From Catenulispora rubra (GTDB lineage Bacteria; Actinomycetota; Actinomycetes; Streptomycetales; Catenulisporaceae), in NCBI RefSeq assembly GCF_015356825.1, contig NZ_JAACYW010000043.1, positions 1 to 56,763 of the forward strand: a DNA stretch of 56,763 nt. The letters run 5' to 3'. The notes under the pieces are model-generated. The model made no database searches. It had not been told where the DNA came from and saw nothing but the letters and a program-made list of their open reading frames with translations. Position 1 is the stretch's first letter, and every line of letters begins with the position of its first letter. Below, one piece after another: positions 17,128-25,561 of the stretch. The position numbers and the translations under genes are program-made.

Positions 17128-17193
17128 GCGTTATCTTGGGTTGTCAAGCGATCTGGCTGGTGATCGCATTGCATGGTCTATAGGCAAGTAGTC
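17128..17193 (+). repeat. ~65-bp imperfect direct repeat, copy B
   Basis: Second copy of the repeat at 13001-13068 in the same orientation. The first 20 bases (17129-17148) are identical, and CTGGTGATC and TAGGCAAGTA follow at matching distances. It ends about 20 bases before the IS630 transposase fragment, so it might instead be linked to that element. Confidence 0.6.
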
Positions 17194-17213
17194 TCGTGAT
17201 CTTCAGCACAGCG

Positions 17214-17366
17214 CTAGTGTCCTGAGTCATTGATCCGTCGGCAGTAACTTGCCAAGGTCTCGAGGATCTGGTCGGCGGTCTTGGTCCAGACATACGGGCG
17301 TGGATCGTCGTTCCAGTCGGCGATCCAGGCGCGGATGTCGCGTTCAAGGGCTTGTGTGGAGCGGTG
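17214..17366 (-). pseudogene. IS630-family transposase, C-terminal fragment
   Basis: The minus strand encodes GVHRSTQALERDIRAWI, then WNDDPRPYVWTKTADQIL and a terminal RRINDSGH before the TAG at 17214. This is the characteristic C-terminus of IS630-family transposases. Everything upstream of the GVHRS segment is missing. The DDE core is absent, so the fragment is inactive. The breakpoint at about 17366 joins it directly to another, 5'-truncated gene on the plus strand. Confidence 0.85.
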
Positions 17367-17711
17367 GACGCCGAGGATTTGCGCCAGATCGCCCGCGACG
17401 TCCTGGAGGAGAAGACCAGCCCGGCCGCCGCCGTCGACGGCTTCGTGCGGGCGCACCTGGGGTGCCTCGGAACCTGGCACGACGCACTCGACCAGCTCGA
17501 CGCCGACCTGCGCGACAGCCGCGGCCAGCTGCCCGACTGGGCCGCACCGATGACCTGCGGCGTCGCCCGCGATCTGTTCGAGGCCGACCTCGCGCTGAAG
17601 AACGCCGTCATCGAGTTCCACCACGGCTCGGAGGGGCTGTACCTCAACCCGGCCTACGGCTTCGAGTACTGCCTGTCCAACGGCTACGCCGGCCCGTTCC
17701 GATCTCGATGA
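17367..17711 (+). pseudogene. Hypothetical gene, 5'-truncated at an IS630 breakpoint
   Basis: The frame reads through EDLRQIARDVLEEKTSPAAA, a W-H-D-A-L-D-Q helix and a C-terminal segment FEYCLSNGYAGPF before the stop at 17709-17711. The sequence looks like a genuine mostly helical cytoplasmic protein, but its beginning is replaced by the IS630 fragment. The in-frame GTG at 17352 lies inside IS-derived sequence. Function unknown. A small frameshifted gene follows 30 bases downstream. Confidence 0.45.
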
Positions 17712-17741
17712 CCGGCATCCGGCGGCGGTCGAGGGGCAGCG

Positions 17742-17951
17742 GTGAGCGTCACTAGCTCCCGGCCCCCGGAACCGCCGCCGTCCGGATCGTCGCGGCCGAC
17801 GCCGCGACCGCCGACGCGGTCCTGGCCGCGCTCACCGGACGCTTCCCCCGCGCTCGCCGACGCCGACCGCTACCCGGCCGGCGCGCGGACCGGCACCCGC
17901 CTATACGTCACCGTCGAAACCCCGCAGGGATCAACGACGGTAGAGCTCTGA
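17742..17951 (+). pseudogene. Small hypothetical gene with a probable frameshift
   Basis: Two frames together give a sensible protein of about 70 residues. An early part in another frame reads AVRIVAADAATADAVLAALTGRF; the last part, in the frame ending at 17951, reads LADADRYPAGARTGTRLYVTVE. The shift lies near 17850. The combined product resembles short hypothetical proteins carried by actinomycete mobile elements. Because no single frame covers both halves, I call it broken. The call rests on composition and frame logic only. Confidence 0.35.
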
Positions 17952-18005
17952 TCCGGATTCCGCGGCTGCGACGGTCCTTCGCGGGGGAGCCGGTCTGCGC
18001 GACGG

Positions 18006-18470
18006 TCAGATGACTCTGTACGGGGCTAGCCCATCGGAGTCGAGTACCACGTTGCGCCAGGTGCGATCAGCGGGGCCGTGTACCGGCATGATCGTGTTGA
18101 GGTCGCCGACCGGGACATCCCAGCCATCCGTGATCTCGGCCCTGGCCGAGAGATCGACCGTGTGCCTGACCAAGTCAACGCGGTAACCGGTGCGCACATG
18201 CAGATGCACAAGCATTAGTCGGTCGACCTTGGACGGGTCGAACGGCTCCGCGTTGCGCCTGGCGAGGACGACGTTGCCGTCCTTGTCGATCCGGACGGAC
18301 TTCGCATCACTGCGCCCCGATGAGCTGAACACGTCGTAGCCGCGCTGCTGCCCGCCGCCCCAGAGCGCATCGGCGTCCTGTGCGTGGGCGTGCTCGGCAG
18401 TGACCGCTTCGGCGAGCACCGACCGCACGGTCGCGAGCCCGCGCCCCTCCCAGTCGCTGAACATCTCCAT
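18006..18470 (-). CDS. Hypothetical protein, possible nuclease-like fold
   Basis: An intact 154-residue gene with a strong ribosome site (AGGAGGTCACG) before ATG 18470. An N-terminal helical part (about 1-40) is followed by a beta-rich core. The segment GYDVFSSSGRSDAKSVRID followed by VVLARR and VDRLMLVHL recalls the PD-(D/E)xK arrangement, with Asp, then Asp-Ala-Lys in place of Glu-x-Lys, but the match is weak and could be coincidental. It stands alone on the minus strand between remnants on its left and DUF397 on the plus strand. It could be a nuclease, a toxin or an orphan regulator. The gene is real; the function is open. Confidence 0.55.
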   Translation of the reverse strand: MEMFSDWEGRGLATVRSVLAEAVTAEHAHAQDADALWGGGQQRGYDVFSSSGRSDAKSVRIDKDGNVVLARRNAEPFDPSKVDRLMLVHLHVRTGYRVDLVRHTVDLSARAEITDGWDVPVGDLNTIMPVHGPADRTWRNVVLDSDGLAPYRVI

Positions 18471-18858
18471 CGTGACCTCCTGTGGGTGTAGATGACCCGG
18501 GTCGTGAGTGTCTGTGCGATCGTCCTGCCCGGAACCGTTTCGTCAATGCGTTGACTACGCCGGTTGAGTGCGGCCCGGAGCGAGGACCCGCTCGTCGCCT
18601 GCACCGACTGGTGACGCGGGCGTCCCGCCGGCCGGCTCGCAGGGAGCGGAACCTGCTGGTGATGTCGCCCGGAGGGCAGCAGCACCGCCGCAAGGCCTGC
18701 GGCCCAGGGCCCGGACTTGAAGGTCGGCGCCCGCAGCATCTTGATCGTAAAGCTACGGAGTTTTTACGTCCCCAGCACCGCATGGTGTGGTCACAGGCGC
18801 TGAAGGACCTGGAAGACGCGGGTTCGGGGCGTGAGGATCAGGTGAAAGGGGGCGAGTC
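18471..18858. other. Intergenic region
   Basis: No gene can be supported in this stretch. The left end holds the promoter of the minus-strand gene ending at 18006. An AT-rich patch (ACGGAGTTTTTACG) near 18754 stands out from the background and may be part of the DUF397 promoter. The XRE-type regulator that usually precedes a DUF397 gene is not here. Confidence 0.3.
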
Positions 18859-19056
18859 GTGGGCTCGCGAGGATGGTTCAAGAGCAGCTTCAGCCCGACC
18901 CAGGGCAACAACTGCGTGCTGGTGCAGTTCGTCGGTCCTGCGGTGCAGGTGCGCGACAGCAAGGTTGTCGGCGGGCCGGTGCTGGAGTTCAACCGCGGCG
19001 AGTGGGAAGCGTTCCTGCTGGGCGCGTTCAACGGCGAGTTCGAGATGCCGCTGTAA
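18859..19056 (+). CDS. DUF397-domain protein
   Basis: A 65-residue protein matching the whole DUF397 domain. It has W-F-K-S-S-F-S near the start, a Cys and Val-rich strand (NNCVLVQF), VRDSK, then GPVLEFNRGEWEAFLLG near the end. DUF397 proteins are actinomycete-specific and usually sit next to XRE regulators (BldB/WhiJ-like systems) as small partner proteins. Here that partner is absent from the immediate neighbourhood. GTG 18859 follows a GAAAGGGG site. An NB-ARC/TPR gene follows 188 bases downstream on the same strand. The family call is confident; the role here is unknown. Confidence 0.85.
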   Translation: MGSRGWFKSSFSPTQGNNCVLVQFVGPAVQVRDSKVVGGPVLEFNRGEWEAFLLGAFNGEFEMPL

Positions 19057-19244
19057 GTGGAAATGTTGGGCTAGATGCCACCTGGCAAACGATACGGCGC
19101 GGCTCACCGGGGTTCCGGTGGGCCGCGCCGGTCGGCGTCTGGAGTGGGTGGCGGGGCCCGGGCCTGGGCTTGGCCTGGTTTGCGTATTAGAGTTCTGATA
19201 TGTGGTGTGGCGACGTGGTCGCCTTGGGTGGCGGGAGGCGCGGT

Positions 19245-21668
19245 ATGGAGCGCGGGGGCGACGTCGAGAACGGTTCTGGAGCGTCGGGTCAGGCGGTGTC
19301 GTCGTCTCTGTCGGGTACGGCCGGCGATGTGGTGCAGGCCCGCGACATCAGCGGCGGGGTGCACTTCCACACGCCCGCGGGACCGGCTGGGCCGGTGCCG
19401 CAACAGTTGCCGCGCGACCTACGTGGCTTCGTCGGGCGCGATCGTGAACTTGCACATATGCAGGCTGTAGTGGTCGACGACGGGCCCGAGCCCCGGCTGA
19501 TCGTGATCGTCGGGATGGCCGGCGGAGGTAAGACGGCGCTGGCCGTGCACCTTGCGCACCGGGTGCACGACCGGTTCGGCGACGGGCAGCTGTTCGTGAA
19601 CCTGCACGGCTACGACGATGGTCCGCCTGTGCCGCCGGCGACAGTCCTGGAGCGGTTCCTGCGGGCCCTGGGGACGGCCCCGGCAGCGATCCCCCCGGAG
19701 CTGGAGGAACGCGCGGAGCTGTACCGGTCGCTGATCGCGGGCCGGCGGATGCTAGTGGTGCTCGACAACGCGGCCACCGCAGGCCAGGTCCGCCCCCTGC
19801 TACCGGGGGACTCGTCAACGGCGGTGGTAGTCACCAGCCGCAGTCGCATGGCCGGGCTGTCGGCCCGGGACGGCGCCCACCGTGTGACTCTGGGGCTGTT
19901 GGAGGACAAGGAGGCGGTGGCGCTGTTCGACGCTGCCACCGCCGACTACCGCAGCGGCGATGATCCGGTCCTGGTCGGCGAGCTGGCCCGGTTGTGTGCG
20001 CGGCTGCCGCTGGCGCTGCGGATCGCCGCCGAGCGCGCCGCGGCCCGGCCCATGATGCCGTTGGAAGACCTGATTGAGGACCTGCGTGGAGAGTCCACTG
20101 TTTGGGAGGCGCTTTCCGCGGATGACGATGCCGAAGCCGACGCGGTGCGGACCGTGTTCGCCTGGTCCTACCGGGCGCTGCCGGGCACCGCGGCCCGGGC
20201 GTTCCGGCTGCTGGGCCAACATCCGGGCCCGGACTTCGAGCCTGGCGCCGCAGCCGCGCTGATCGGCCTGCCGGCCGACCGCACTCGAACGCTGCTGGAC
20301 GCCTTGGCCGGAGCGCACCTGATCGAGCAGACCGGCCCACGACGGTTCCAGTTCCACGACCTGCTGCGCGCCTTCGCCCACGACCTGGCAGACGGCGAAG
20401 ACACCGACGCCGAGCACCGCGCGGCACTCGTACGGCTGACGGACTGGTATCTGTACAGTGCCGACGCCGCGGTGCAGGCCATGGGAAATCCGGGCCTGAA
20501 GCTCAGTGTGCTCACGGACCCTCCCGAGGCCGCCGCGCGGCCGGCCGGCTTCGACACCGCATCGCAGGCGGTGGACTGGTATAGCCAGGAAGGACCGAAC
20601 ATCCTGGCCGTGACCAGGGCAGCTGCCGCCGCCGGGATGGATGAGACGGTCTGGAAGCTCGCCGTCACCGTGAACACCCTGCAAGAATCGCGCAGTGCGC
20701 TGGATGACGCCCTGGCCACCGGGACGCTGGGACTTCAGGCGGCCCGCCGCCTCGGCGACGACAGCGCCGAGGCCCGGATATTGGAGAACCTCGGATACGC
20801 CTATCGTGTCACCGGCCGACTTGACGAGGCCGTCGAGAGCTTCCATGCTGCCGAACACTCCTATGCTGGCCGAGGCGACGCGATCGGTGCCCTTCGAGCG
20901 GCCAACTCCCTCGGGCTGGTTCACGTGTGGCGCCGCGAGCTCGACGCCGCCGCCGACCGATTCCAGCAGGCGCACCGCGCCGCGCGAGACAACGACCAGC
21001 CGACCTTGCAAGCCATCACCGTAGGCAACCTCGGTGTCACCCGCCTGAATCAGGGCTTCCTGAACGAGGCCGTCGACCTGCTCAACGAAGCCCTGGTCGC
21101 CCAGCAGGAAGCAAACTGCCACCGATCCCTGCGCATCGAACCGTTGACGGACCTGGTCCGTGCTCACCGGGAGGCCGGCGACCTAGACGCCGCCGAACGC
21201 TATGCGCGCCTGGCCGACGAGGCGCTGGCAGGCGGGGAGACATATCTAGCCGGGAAGGTGGAGCTGCTGCTCCAACACGCCGCCAACCAAGTCGCCAGGG
21301 CTGACATCGAGCAAGCCTTGGAAACCTATTGGCATTGTGTCCAGCTGCAGCGTCCGCTTGGCGATCGCAGGCAAGAGGCCATCGCGTACACCGGAATCGG
21401 CGATCTGTTGGCCGTACAAGGCCAACGCGAGCAGGCCATTGACTTTCATCGCCGCGCCGTAGAGTTGCGCCGTGCCGGGCCTGATGCCTTTGGGCTGGCT
21501 GATGCGCTGGCCCGTCTCGCCGACATTCTCGAATCCGACGGCCAGACTGGCGCGGCGCAGGCCGCGGACACCGAAGCCGCAGGCCTGCTCGACCGCTACG
21601 CCGACCCCCGTGCCACCTCACTTCGCGACCTCATCCGCGCGCGCCGGGACGTAGCGGACACCGAGTAG
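19245..21668 (+). CDS. NB-ARC/TPR STAND protein with amyloid-like N-terminal motif
   Basis: An 807-residue protein. I chose ATG 19245 (GGGAGG about 8 bases before) over an upstream in-frame ATG at 19200. A short N-terminal segment (residues about 24-44, GTAGDVVQARDISGGVHFH) resembles the RHIM-like amyloid signalling motifs reported at the N-termini of bacterial NLR-like proteins. An NB-ARC domain follows, with P-loop GMAGGGKTAL (Lys96), Walker B MLVVLDNA and a LARLCARLPLALRIAAE segment typical of the family, then a winged-helix region and about seven TPR-like repeats (from about residue 490 to the end). It has no DNA-binding or enzyme domain, so signal output probably goes through the N-terminal motif to an effector carrying the same motif. 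I do not see such an effector in the window. Confidence 0.88.
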   Translation: MERGGDVENGSGASGQAVSSSLSGTAGDVVQARDISGGVHFHTPAGPAGPVPQQLPRDLRGFVGRDRELAHMQAVVVDDGPEPRLIVIVGMAGGGKTALAVHLAHRVHDRFGDGQLFVNLHGYDDGPPVPPATVLERFLRALGTAPAAIPPELEERAELYRSLIAGRRMLVVLDNAATAGQVRPLLPGDSSTAVVVTSRSRMAGLSARDGAHRVTLGLLEDKEAVALFDAATADYRSGDDPVLVGELARLCARLPLALRIAAERAAARPMMPLEDLIEDLRGESTVWEALSADDDAEADAVRTVFAWSYRALPGTAARAFRLLGQHPGPDFEPGAAAALIGLPADRTRTLLDALAGAHLIEQTGPRRFQFHDLLRAFAHDLADGEDTDAEHRAALVRLTDWYLYSADAAVQAMGNPGLKLSVLTDPPEAAARPAGFDTASQAVDWYSQEGPNILAVTRAAAAAGMDETVWKLAVTVNTLQESRSALDDALATGTLGLQAARRLGDDSAEARILENLGYAYRVTGRLDEAVESFHAAEHSYAGRGDAIGALRAANSLGLVHVWRRELDAAADRFQQAHRAARDNDQPTLQAITVGNLGVTRLNQGFLNEAVDLLNEALVAQQEANCHRSLRIEPLTDLVRAHREAGDLDAAERYARLADEALAGGETYLAGKVELLLQHAANQVARADIEQALETYWHCVQLQRPLGDRRQEAIAYTGIGDLLAVQGQREQAIDFHRRAVELRRAGPDAFGLADALARLADILESDGQTGAAQAADTEAAGLLDRYADPRATSLRDLIRARRDVADTE

Positions 21669-21998
21669 GCCTGCTGTCCGCTCCTTCGCTGGATTCGCCA
21701 CCCTTCACAGACGTACTGTCCGCCGCGCTCTGCGGGACAATCGAGTGACACAGAATCCTGATAGGGGCAAGAGGATGTCTCGCCGCGATGAGCACCGGAT
21801 CGCGCGCGCTGCCGGGCACTGGCCGGGGCGGCTGTCAGCGATGCCAACGCGCCCAGCCAATACCAACCTCCAGCGCTGTTCAGGAGGTGGCAAGACACAG
21901 GCTCGCGAGGCGGCGTGACGGTTCGCCGCTGCTTTGCTGTGCGACAGCGGGCGCCTTGGCTGCATCGTTGAGACTTTCGACTACGGGGTGGTCAGCCG
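21669..21998. other. Intergenic region before SARP regulator 1
   Basis: A short frame of 47 codons (21776-21919, beginning MSRRDEHRIARAAGHW) has a purine-rich stretch AAGAGG directly before its ATG and might be a leader or small protein, but nothing else supports it. The rest is presumed promoter and 5' region of the regulator at 21999. Confidence 0.25.
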
Positions 21999-24900
21999 AT
22001 GAACGGCAGCCCAGACGCGACGCTGGAGTTCCAGGTACGCATGCTCGGCATGGTCCAGGCTGTCCACTGCGGCACCGTACTGGACCTGGGTGGCCTGCGG
22101 GCCAAGAGCATCCTGGCCGTGCTGATGCTGCATCCGGGCCAGGTCGTGCCCCGGCGCACCGTCATCGCCCACGCCTGGCCCGACGACCCCCCGGCCAGCG
22201 CCGCCGACCTGGTCACGGACTACGTCTCCAAACTGCGCAGGGCCCTGGCCCCCGCGACCGCCGCCGGACACGTAAGACTGGTGTCGCAGCGGCCGGGGTT
22301 CCGGGCCGACATCGCCCCCGACCTCATCGACGCCCACCGGTTCACCGAACTCCTCCGCGCGGCCGAACGCGACCGGAAAGGCCGCGAGGACGAACTCGCC
22401 GCCACCCACCTCCGCCAGGCCCTGGGCCTGTGGCGCGGCGAGATCGCCCTGTCCGACCTGGACACCCCGTGGCTGCGCTCCCAAGCCGACGTCCTCCTGG
22501 CCCGGCGGCTCGATGCGTTCGAGCAGCTGGCCGGGCTGTATCTGAACGCTGACGACCCCGCCGCCGCGGCGGCGCTGCTGCGCGAGGCAGTCCCGCGTCA
22601 TCCCGAGCGCGACCGCATGGCCGCGCTGCTCGTCCAGGCCCTGGCCGCGCTCGGCGAACCCGGCCAAGCCGCCGACACCGCCGTCCACGTCGCCGCATCC
22701 CTCGCCGACCTGGGCCAGGCCCCCGGCCCCCACCTGCGCCAAGCCCACACTCAGGCCCTGCGCACCGGCAGCCGGCCGGCGACCGTACGCGGCCCGCTGC
22801 ACCAGCTGCCCCTGGACCCACCGGCGTTCACCGGCCGCCAAGAAGAACTCACCACCCTGCTGACCCTGGCCGAACACGCCGCCGGGCAGGACACGCCGGC
22901 GGCCATCGAGATCTCCGCCATCGACGGCATGGGCGGCGTCGGCAAAACCGCCCTCGCGTTGCACGCCGCCCACGCCCTGACCGCACGCTTCCCCGACGGC
23001 CAGCTGTTCGTCGACCTGCAAGGAGCCCACGAACTCACCCCCCGCCCGCCCGGCGACGTCCTGGCCGAGTTCCTCCAGGCCTACGGCACCCCGCCCCAGC
23101 TCATCCCCGCCGAGACACCGGCACGGGCCGCGGCGTTCCGCAACCGGTTGGCTGGTACCCGCACCCTGATCCTGCTCGACAACGCCGGCAGCGAAGACCA
23201 GATACGACCCCTGCTCCCCGGAACCCCCGGCTGCCTGGTCCTGATCACCAGCCGCAAACGCCTCAAAGGCATCGACGACGCCCACCCCATCCCCCTGGAC
23301 ATCCTGCCGATCACGGATGCGGTCGCGCTGTTCCGCACCATCGCAGGACCCGGACGCATTCCCGGCGATGATCCGCTCCTGGAGGACATCGCACGAATGT
23401 GCGGACAGCTCCCGCTGGCACTGCGCATCACCGCCGCCGTGTTCCGCAACCGCCGCGCATGGACCCTGGAGAACTTGATCGATGACCTGCATGCCCGCGG
23501 TGCGGACCTGTCGGTGTTCGATGACGGCGACCGAAAGCTGGACGCGATCTTCGACCTGTCCTACCAGAACCTCAACCTCGACCAGCAGAGACTCTTCCGG
23601 TACCTCGGCCTCGTCCCCGGGCCCGACACCGACGCCTACGCCGCAGCCGCACTGACCGACACCGACCTACAGGACGCCGACCGCCTCCTGCAAGACCTCA
23701 CAGACCACAACCTGCTCACCGAGACCAGCACCGGCCGCTACCGCCTGCACGACCTCCTCAGGCTTCACGCCCGCACCCAGGCCACGACGATCGACGCTGC
23801 CGGGGGGCGTGCGACGGCCCTGGACCGGCTCCTGCACTACTACGCCCACACCGCACAAACCGCCTCCGGAACCATCGCCCGCAGGCCCCTACCCGCACCC
23901 GACGGCCCCGGCCCCGACCACGCTCGCGACCTGGCCGACCCTGAAACCGCACGGGCCTGGCTGCGCATCGAATACCCCAATCTCGACGCCGCGTTCACCC
24001 TCGCCCACACCGGCCACCTCGAACAGCACGTCATTGCCCTGGCCGACGGGTTGGCCGAAATCCTGAACACCGACGGGCCCTGGACCCGCGCCATGCACAT
24101 CCACCAGGCCGCCGAAACCGCCGCCCGCCACAACCAACCCACCGCCCACGCCACCGCCCTGAACGACCTGGGGCTGGTGCGGCGTCTGGTCGGGGACTAT
24201 CCGGGGGCGGCGCAGGCCCAGGAGGAGGCCTTGGAGATCTTCCGGCAGCTCGGCCACCGCCTCGGCGAGGCCACCGCCCTGAACGACCTGGGGCTGGTGC
24301 GGTATCTGGTCGGGGACTATCCGGGGGCGGCGCAGGCCCAGGAGGAGGCCTTGGAGATCTTCCGGCAGCTCGGCAACCGCCTCGGCGAGGCCAACGCCCT
24401 GAACGACCTGGGGCTGGTGCGGTATCCGGTCGGGGACTATCCGGGGGCGGCAAATGCCCTGGAGGAGGCCTTGGAGATCTACCAGCAGCTCGGCCACCGC
24501 CTCGGCGAGGCCAGCGTCCTGAACGATCTGGGGCGGGTGCGGTATCTGGTCGGGGACTATCCGGGGGCGGTGCAGGCCCTGGAGGAGGCCTTGGAGATCT
24601 TCCGGCAGCTCGGCCACCGCCTCGGCGAGGCCACCGCCCTGAACGACCTGGGGCAGGTGCGGTATCTGGTCGGGGACTATCCGGGGGCGGCGCAGGCCCA
24701 GGAGGAGGCCATGGAGATCTACCGGCAGCTCGGCCACCGCGGCAATGAGGCCTGGGCGCTGAACCCGTATGCGGCCACCGTCGCCGCGCTCGGCGACCGC
24801 CCTCGCGCCCTCGCCCTCTACCAGCAGGCCCTGGCTATGAACCGGGAACTGGGCAAGCCCGACGATGAGGCCATCGCCCTGGAAGGCATCGCCGAGCATC

Positions 24901-25031
24901 ACCTGGCCACCGGCAACCCCACCGAAGGTGCTGCGTACCTGAACCAGGCCCTGGAGATCTACCGGCGCCTAGGTATGCAGCGGGACATCGAACGGGCTCA
25001 GACCCGACTGGCCGAACTCGACGCGCAGTAG
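21999..25031 (+). CDS. AfsR-like SARP regulator 1 (wHTH-BTAD-NB-ARC-TPR)
   Basis: A 1010-residue transcriptional regulator of the AfsR/SARP class. Residues about 10-105 form an OmpR-like winged helix (LGGLRAKSILAVLML and the ADLVTDYVSKLRR recognition region). About 110-250 is the bacterial transcriptional activator domain. About 285-560 is NB-ARC with P-loop GMGGVGKTAL (near 310) and Walker B TLILLDNAG (near 388). From 718 come seven TPRs, the first five encoded by near-identical 120-base units. Such proteins activate secondary-metabolite or developmental genes after NTP-dependent release by a TPR-sensed signal. A close paralogue lies at 28475, and a fragment of a third at 26978. No biosynthetic cluster is obvious beside it, so its target is unknown. 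Confidence 0.93.
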   Translation: MNGSPDATLEFQVRMLGMVQAVHCGTVLDLGGLRAKSILAVLMLHPGQVVPRRTVIAHAWPDDPPASAADLVTDYVSKLRRALAPATAAGHVRLVSQRPGFRADIAPDLIDAHRFTELLRAAERDRKGREDELAATHLRQALGLWRGEIALSDLDTPWLRSQADVLLARRLDAFEQLAGLYLNADDPAAAAALLREAVPRHPERDRMAALLVQALAALGEPGQAADTAVHVAASLADLGQAPGPHLRQAHTQALRTGSRPATVRGPLHQLPLDPPAFTGRQEELTTLLTLAEHAAGQDTPAAIEISAIDGMGGVGKTALALHAAHALTARFPDGQLFVDLQGAHELTPRPPGDVLAEFLQAYGTPPQLIPAETPARAAAFRNRLAGTRTLILLDNAGSEDQIRPLLPGTPGCLVLITSRKRLKGIDDAHPIPLDILPITDAVALFRTIAGPGRIPGDDPLLEDIARMCGQLPLALRITAAVFRNRRAWTLENLIDDLHARGADLSVFDDGDRKLDAIFDLSYQNLNLDQQRLFRYLGLVPGPDTDAYAAAALTDTDLQDADRLLQDLTDHNLLTETSTGRYRLHDLLRLHARTQATTIDAAGGRATALDRLLHYYAHTAQTASGTIARRPLPAPDGPGPDHARDLADPETARAWLRIEYPNLDAAFTLAHTGHLEQHVIALADGLAEILNTDGPWTRAMHIHQAAETAARHNQPTAHATALNDLGLVRRLVGDYPGAAQAQEEALEIFRQLGHRLGEATALNDLGLVRYLVGDYPGAAQAQEEALEIFRQLGNRLGEANALNDLGLVRYPVGDYPGAANALEEALEIYQQLGHRLGEASVLNDLGRVRYLVGDYPGAVQALEEALEIFRQLGHRLGEATALNDLGQVRYLVGDYPGAAQAQEEAMEIYRQLGHRGNEAWALNPYAATVAALGDRPRALALYQQALAMNRELGKPDDEAIALEGIAEHHLATGNPTEGAAYLNQALEIYRRLGMQRDIERAQTRLAELDAQ
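24150..24749 (+). repeat. Five 120-bp tandem TPR units in SARP 1
   Basis: Five consecutive 120-base units (starting 24150, 24270, 24390, 24510 and 24630), each encoding one 40-residue TPR with the pattern ALNDLGxVRYLVGDYPGA. Units differ at only a few positions, while the two following TPRs have diverged. This is a recent in-frame expansion or gene conversion and not a CRISPR or satellite array. Confidence 0.95.
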
Positions 25032-25058
25032 GCCGGCCCCGGACGCCGCGCCGGATGT

Positions 25059-25084
25059 CTTCTCGAAAGGGCCCTTCCGGGAAG
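25059..25084 (+). terminator. Conserved hairpin after SARP 1
   Basis: An inverted repeat with 13-base arms (CTTCTCGAAAGGG / CCCTTCCGGGAAG, 11 of 13 pairs, no loop) starts 28 bases after the SARP 1 stop. A similar palindrome follows SARP 2 at 31642-31667. It has no T-run, so if it is a terminator it would be of the T-less actinomycete type. Confidence 0.5.
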
Positions 25085-25561
25085 TGACATTGTGCTGGCG
25101 GTGGCCACCACCGACCACGAACTCGCTGTGGACGCCCGGACCCTGACCCCTGACCGCGACCCCGGCTGCTGTGCTGCCCGGCGCGCAGGATTTCGCCGGG
25201 GTCGCGGCAGCCTGCGGCATCGAGGTGGATCTGGTCGACGTCGCCGGATCGGCGCCACGGCGGACGGCGGCCGCGCTGCCGGATCCCTCCCAGATCCCGG
25301 CACCTGCGGGCCTGTCGAACCTGGGGACCGGCCCGGTGTTCGTCGGTCGCGCAGCGGGCCCGCGTGGTCCTGGACCTCTATACCAGCCCCGGTGACCGGT
25401 GACGGACTACCGAAGACCCGACCGTCCTTACGGCCGCCAGCCGCCTACCGCCGACCCGATCCGGCCGTGTGCGCCGCCGCGTGCTGTCCGGCCTCGCTGC
25501 GCTGTTCGTCGCCGCAGGAGCCGTCGGTTTCGCGTCGCGCCCGCCCCGTCTTTGGGGACGG
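25085..25561. other. Intergenic region with degenerate coding traces
   Basis: Pieces read like coding sequence in changing frames: one encodes LPGAQDFAGVAAACGIEVDL (from about 25171), another a Val/Leu/Ala-rich helix like a signal peptide after RRRVLSGLAALF (from about 25469). Neither forms a complete gene. I regard the stretch as decayed genes and the 3' flank of the lipoprotein gene. Confidence 0.3.

Noticed and set aside
21981..23492. 503-codon minus-strand frame across SARP 1
   Set aside because: An antisense shadow of a gene with clear domains and motifs on the plus strand.
24150..24749. Possible CRISPR or satellite array
   Set aside because: The repeats are 120 bp, continuous without spacers, and in frame as TPR units. 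The same applies to 30611-31330.
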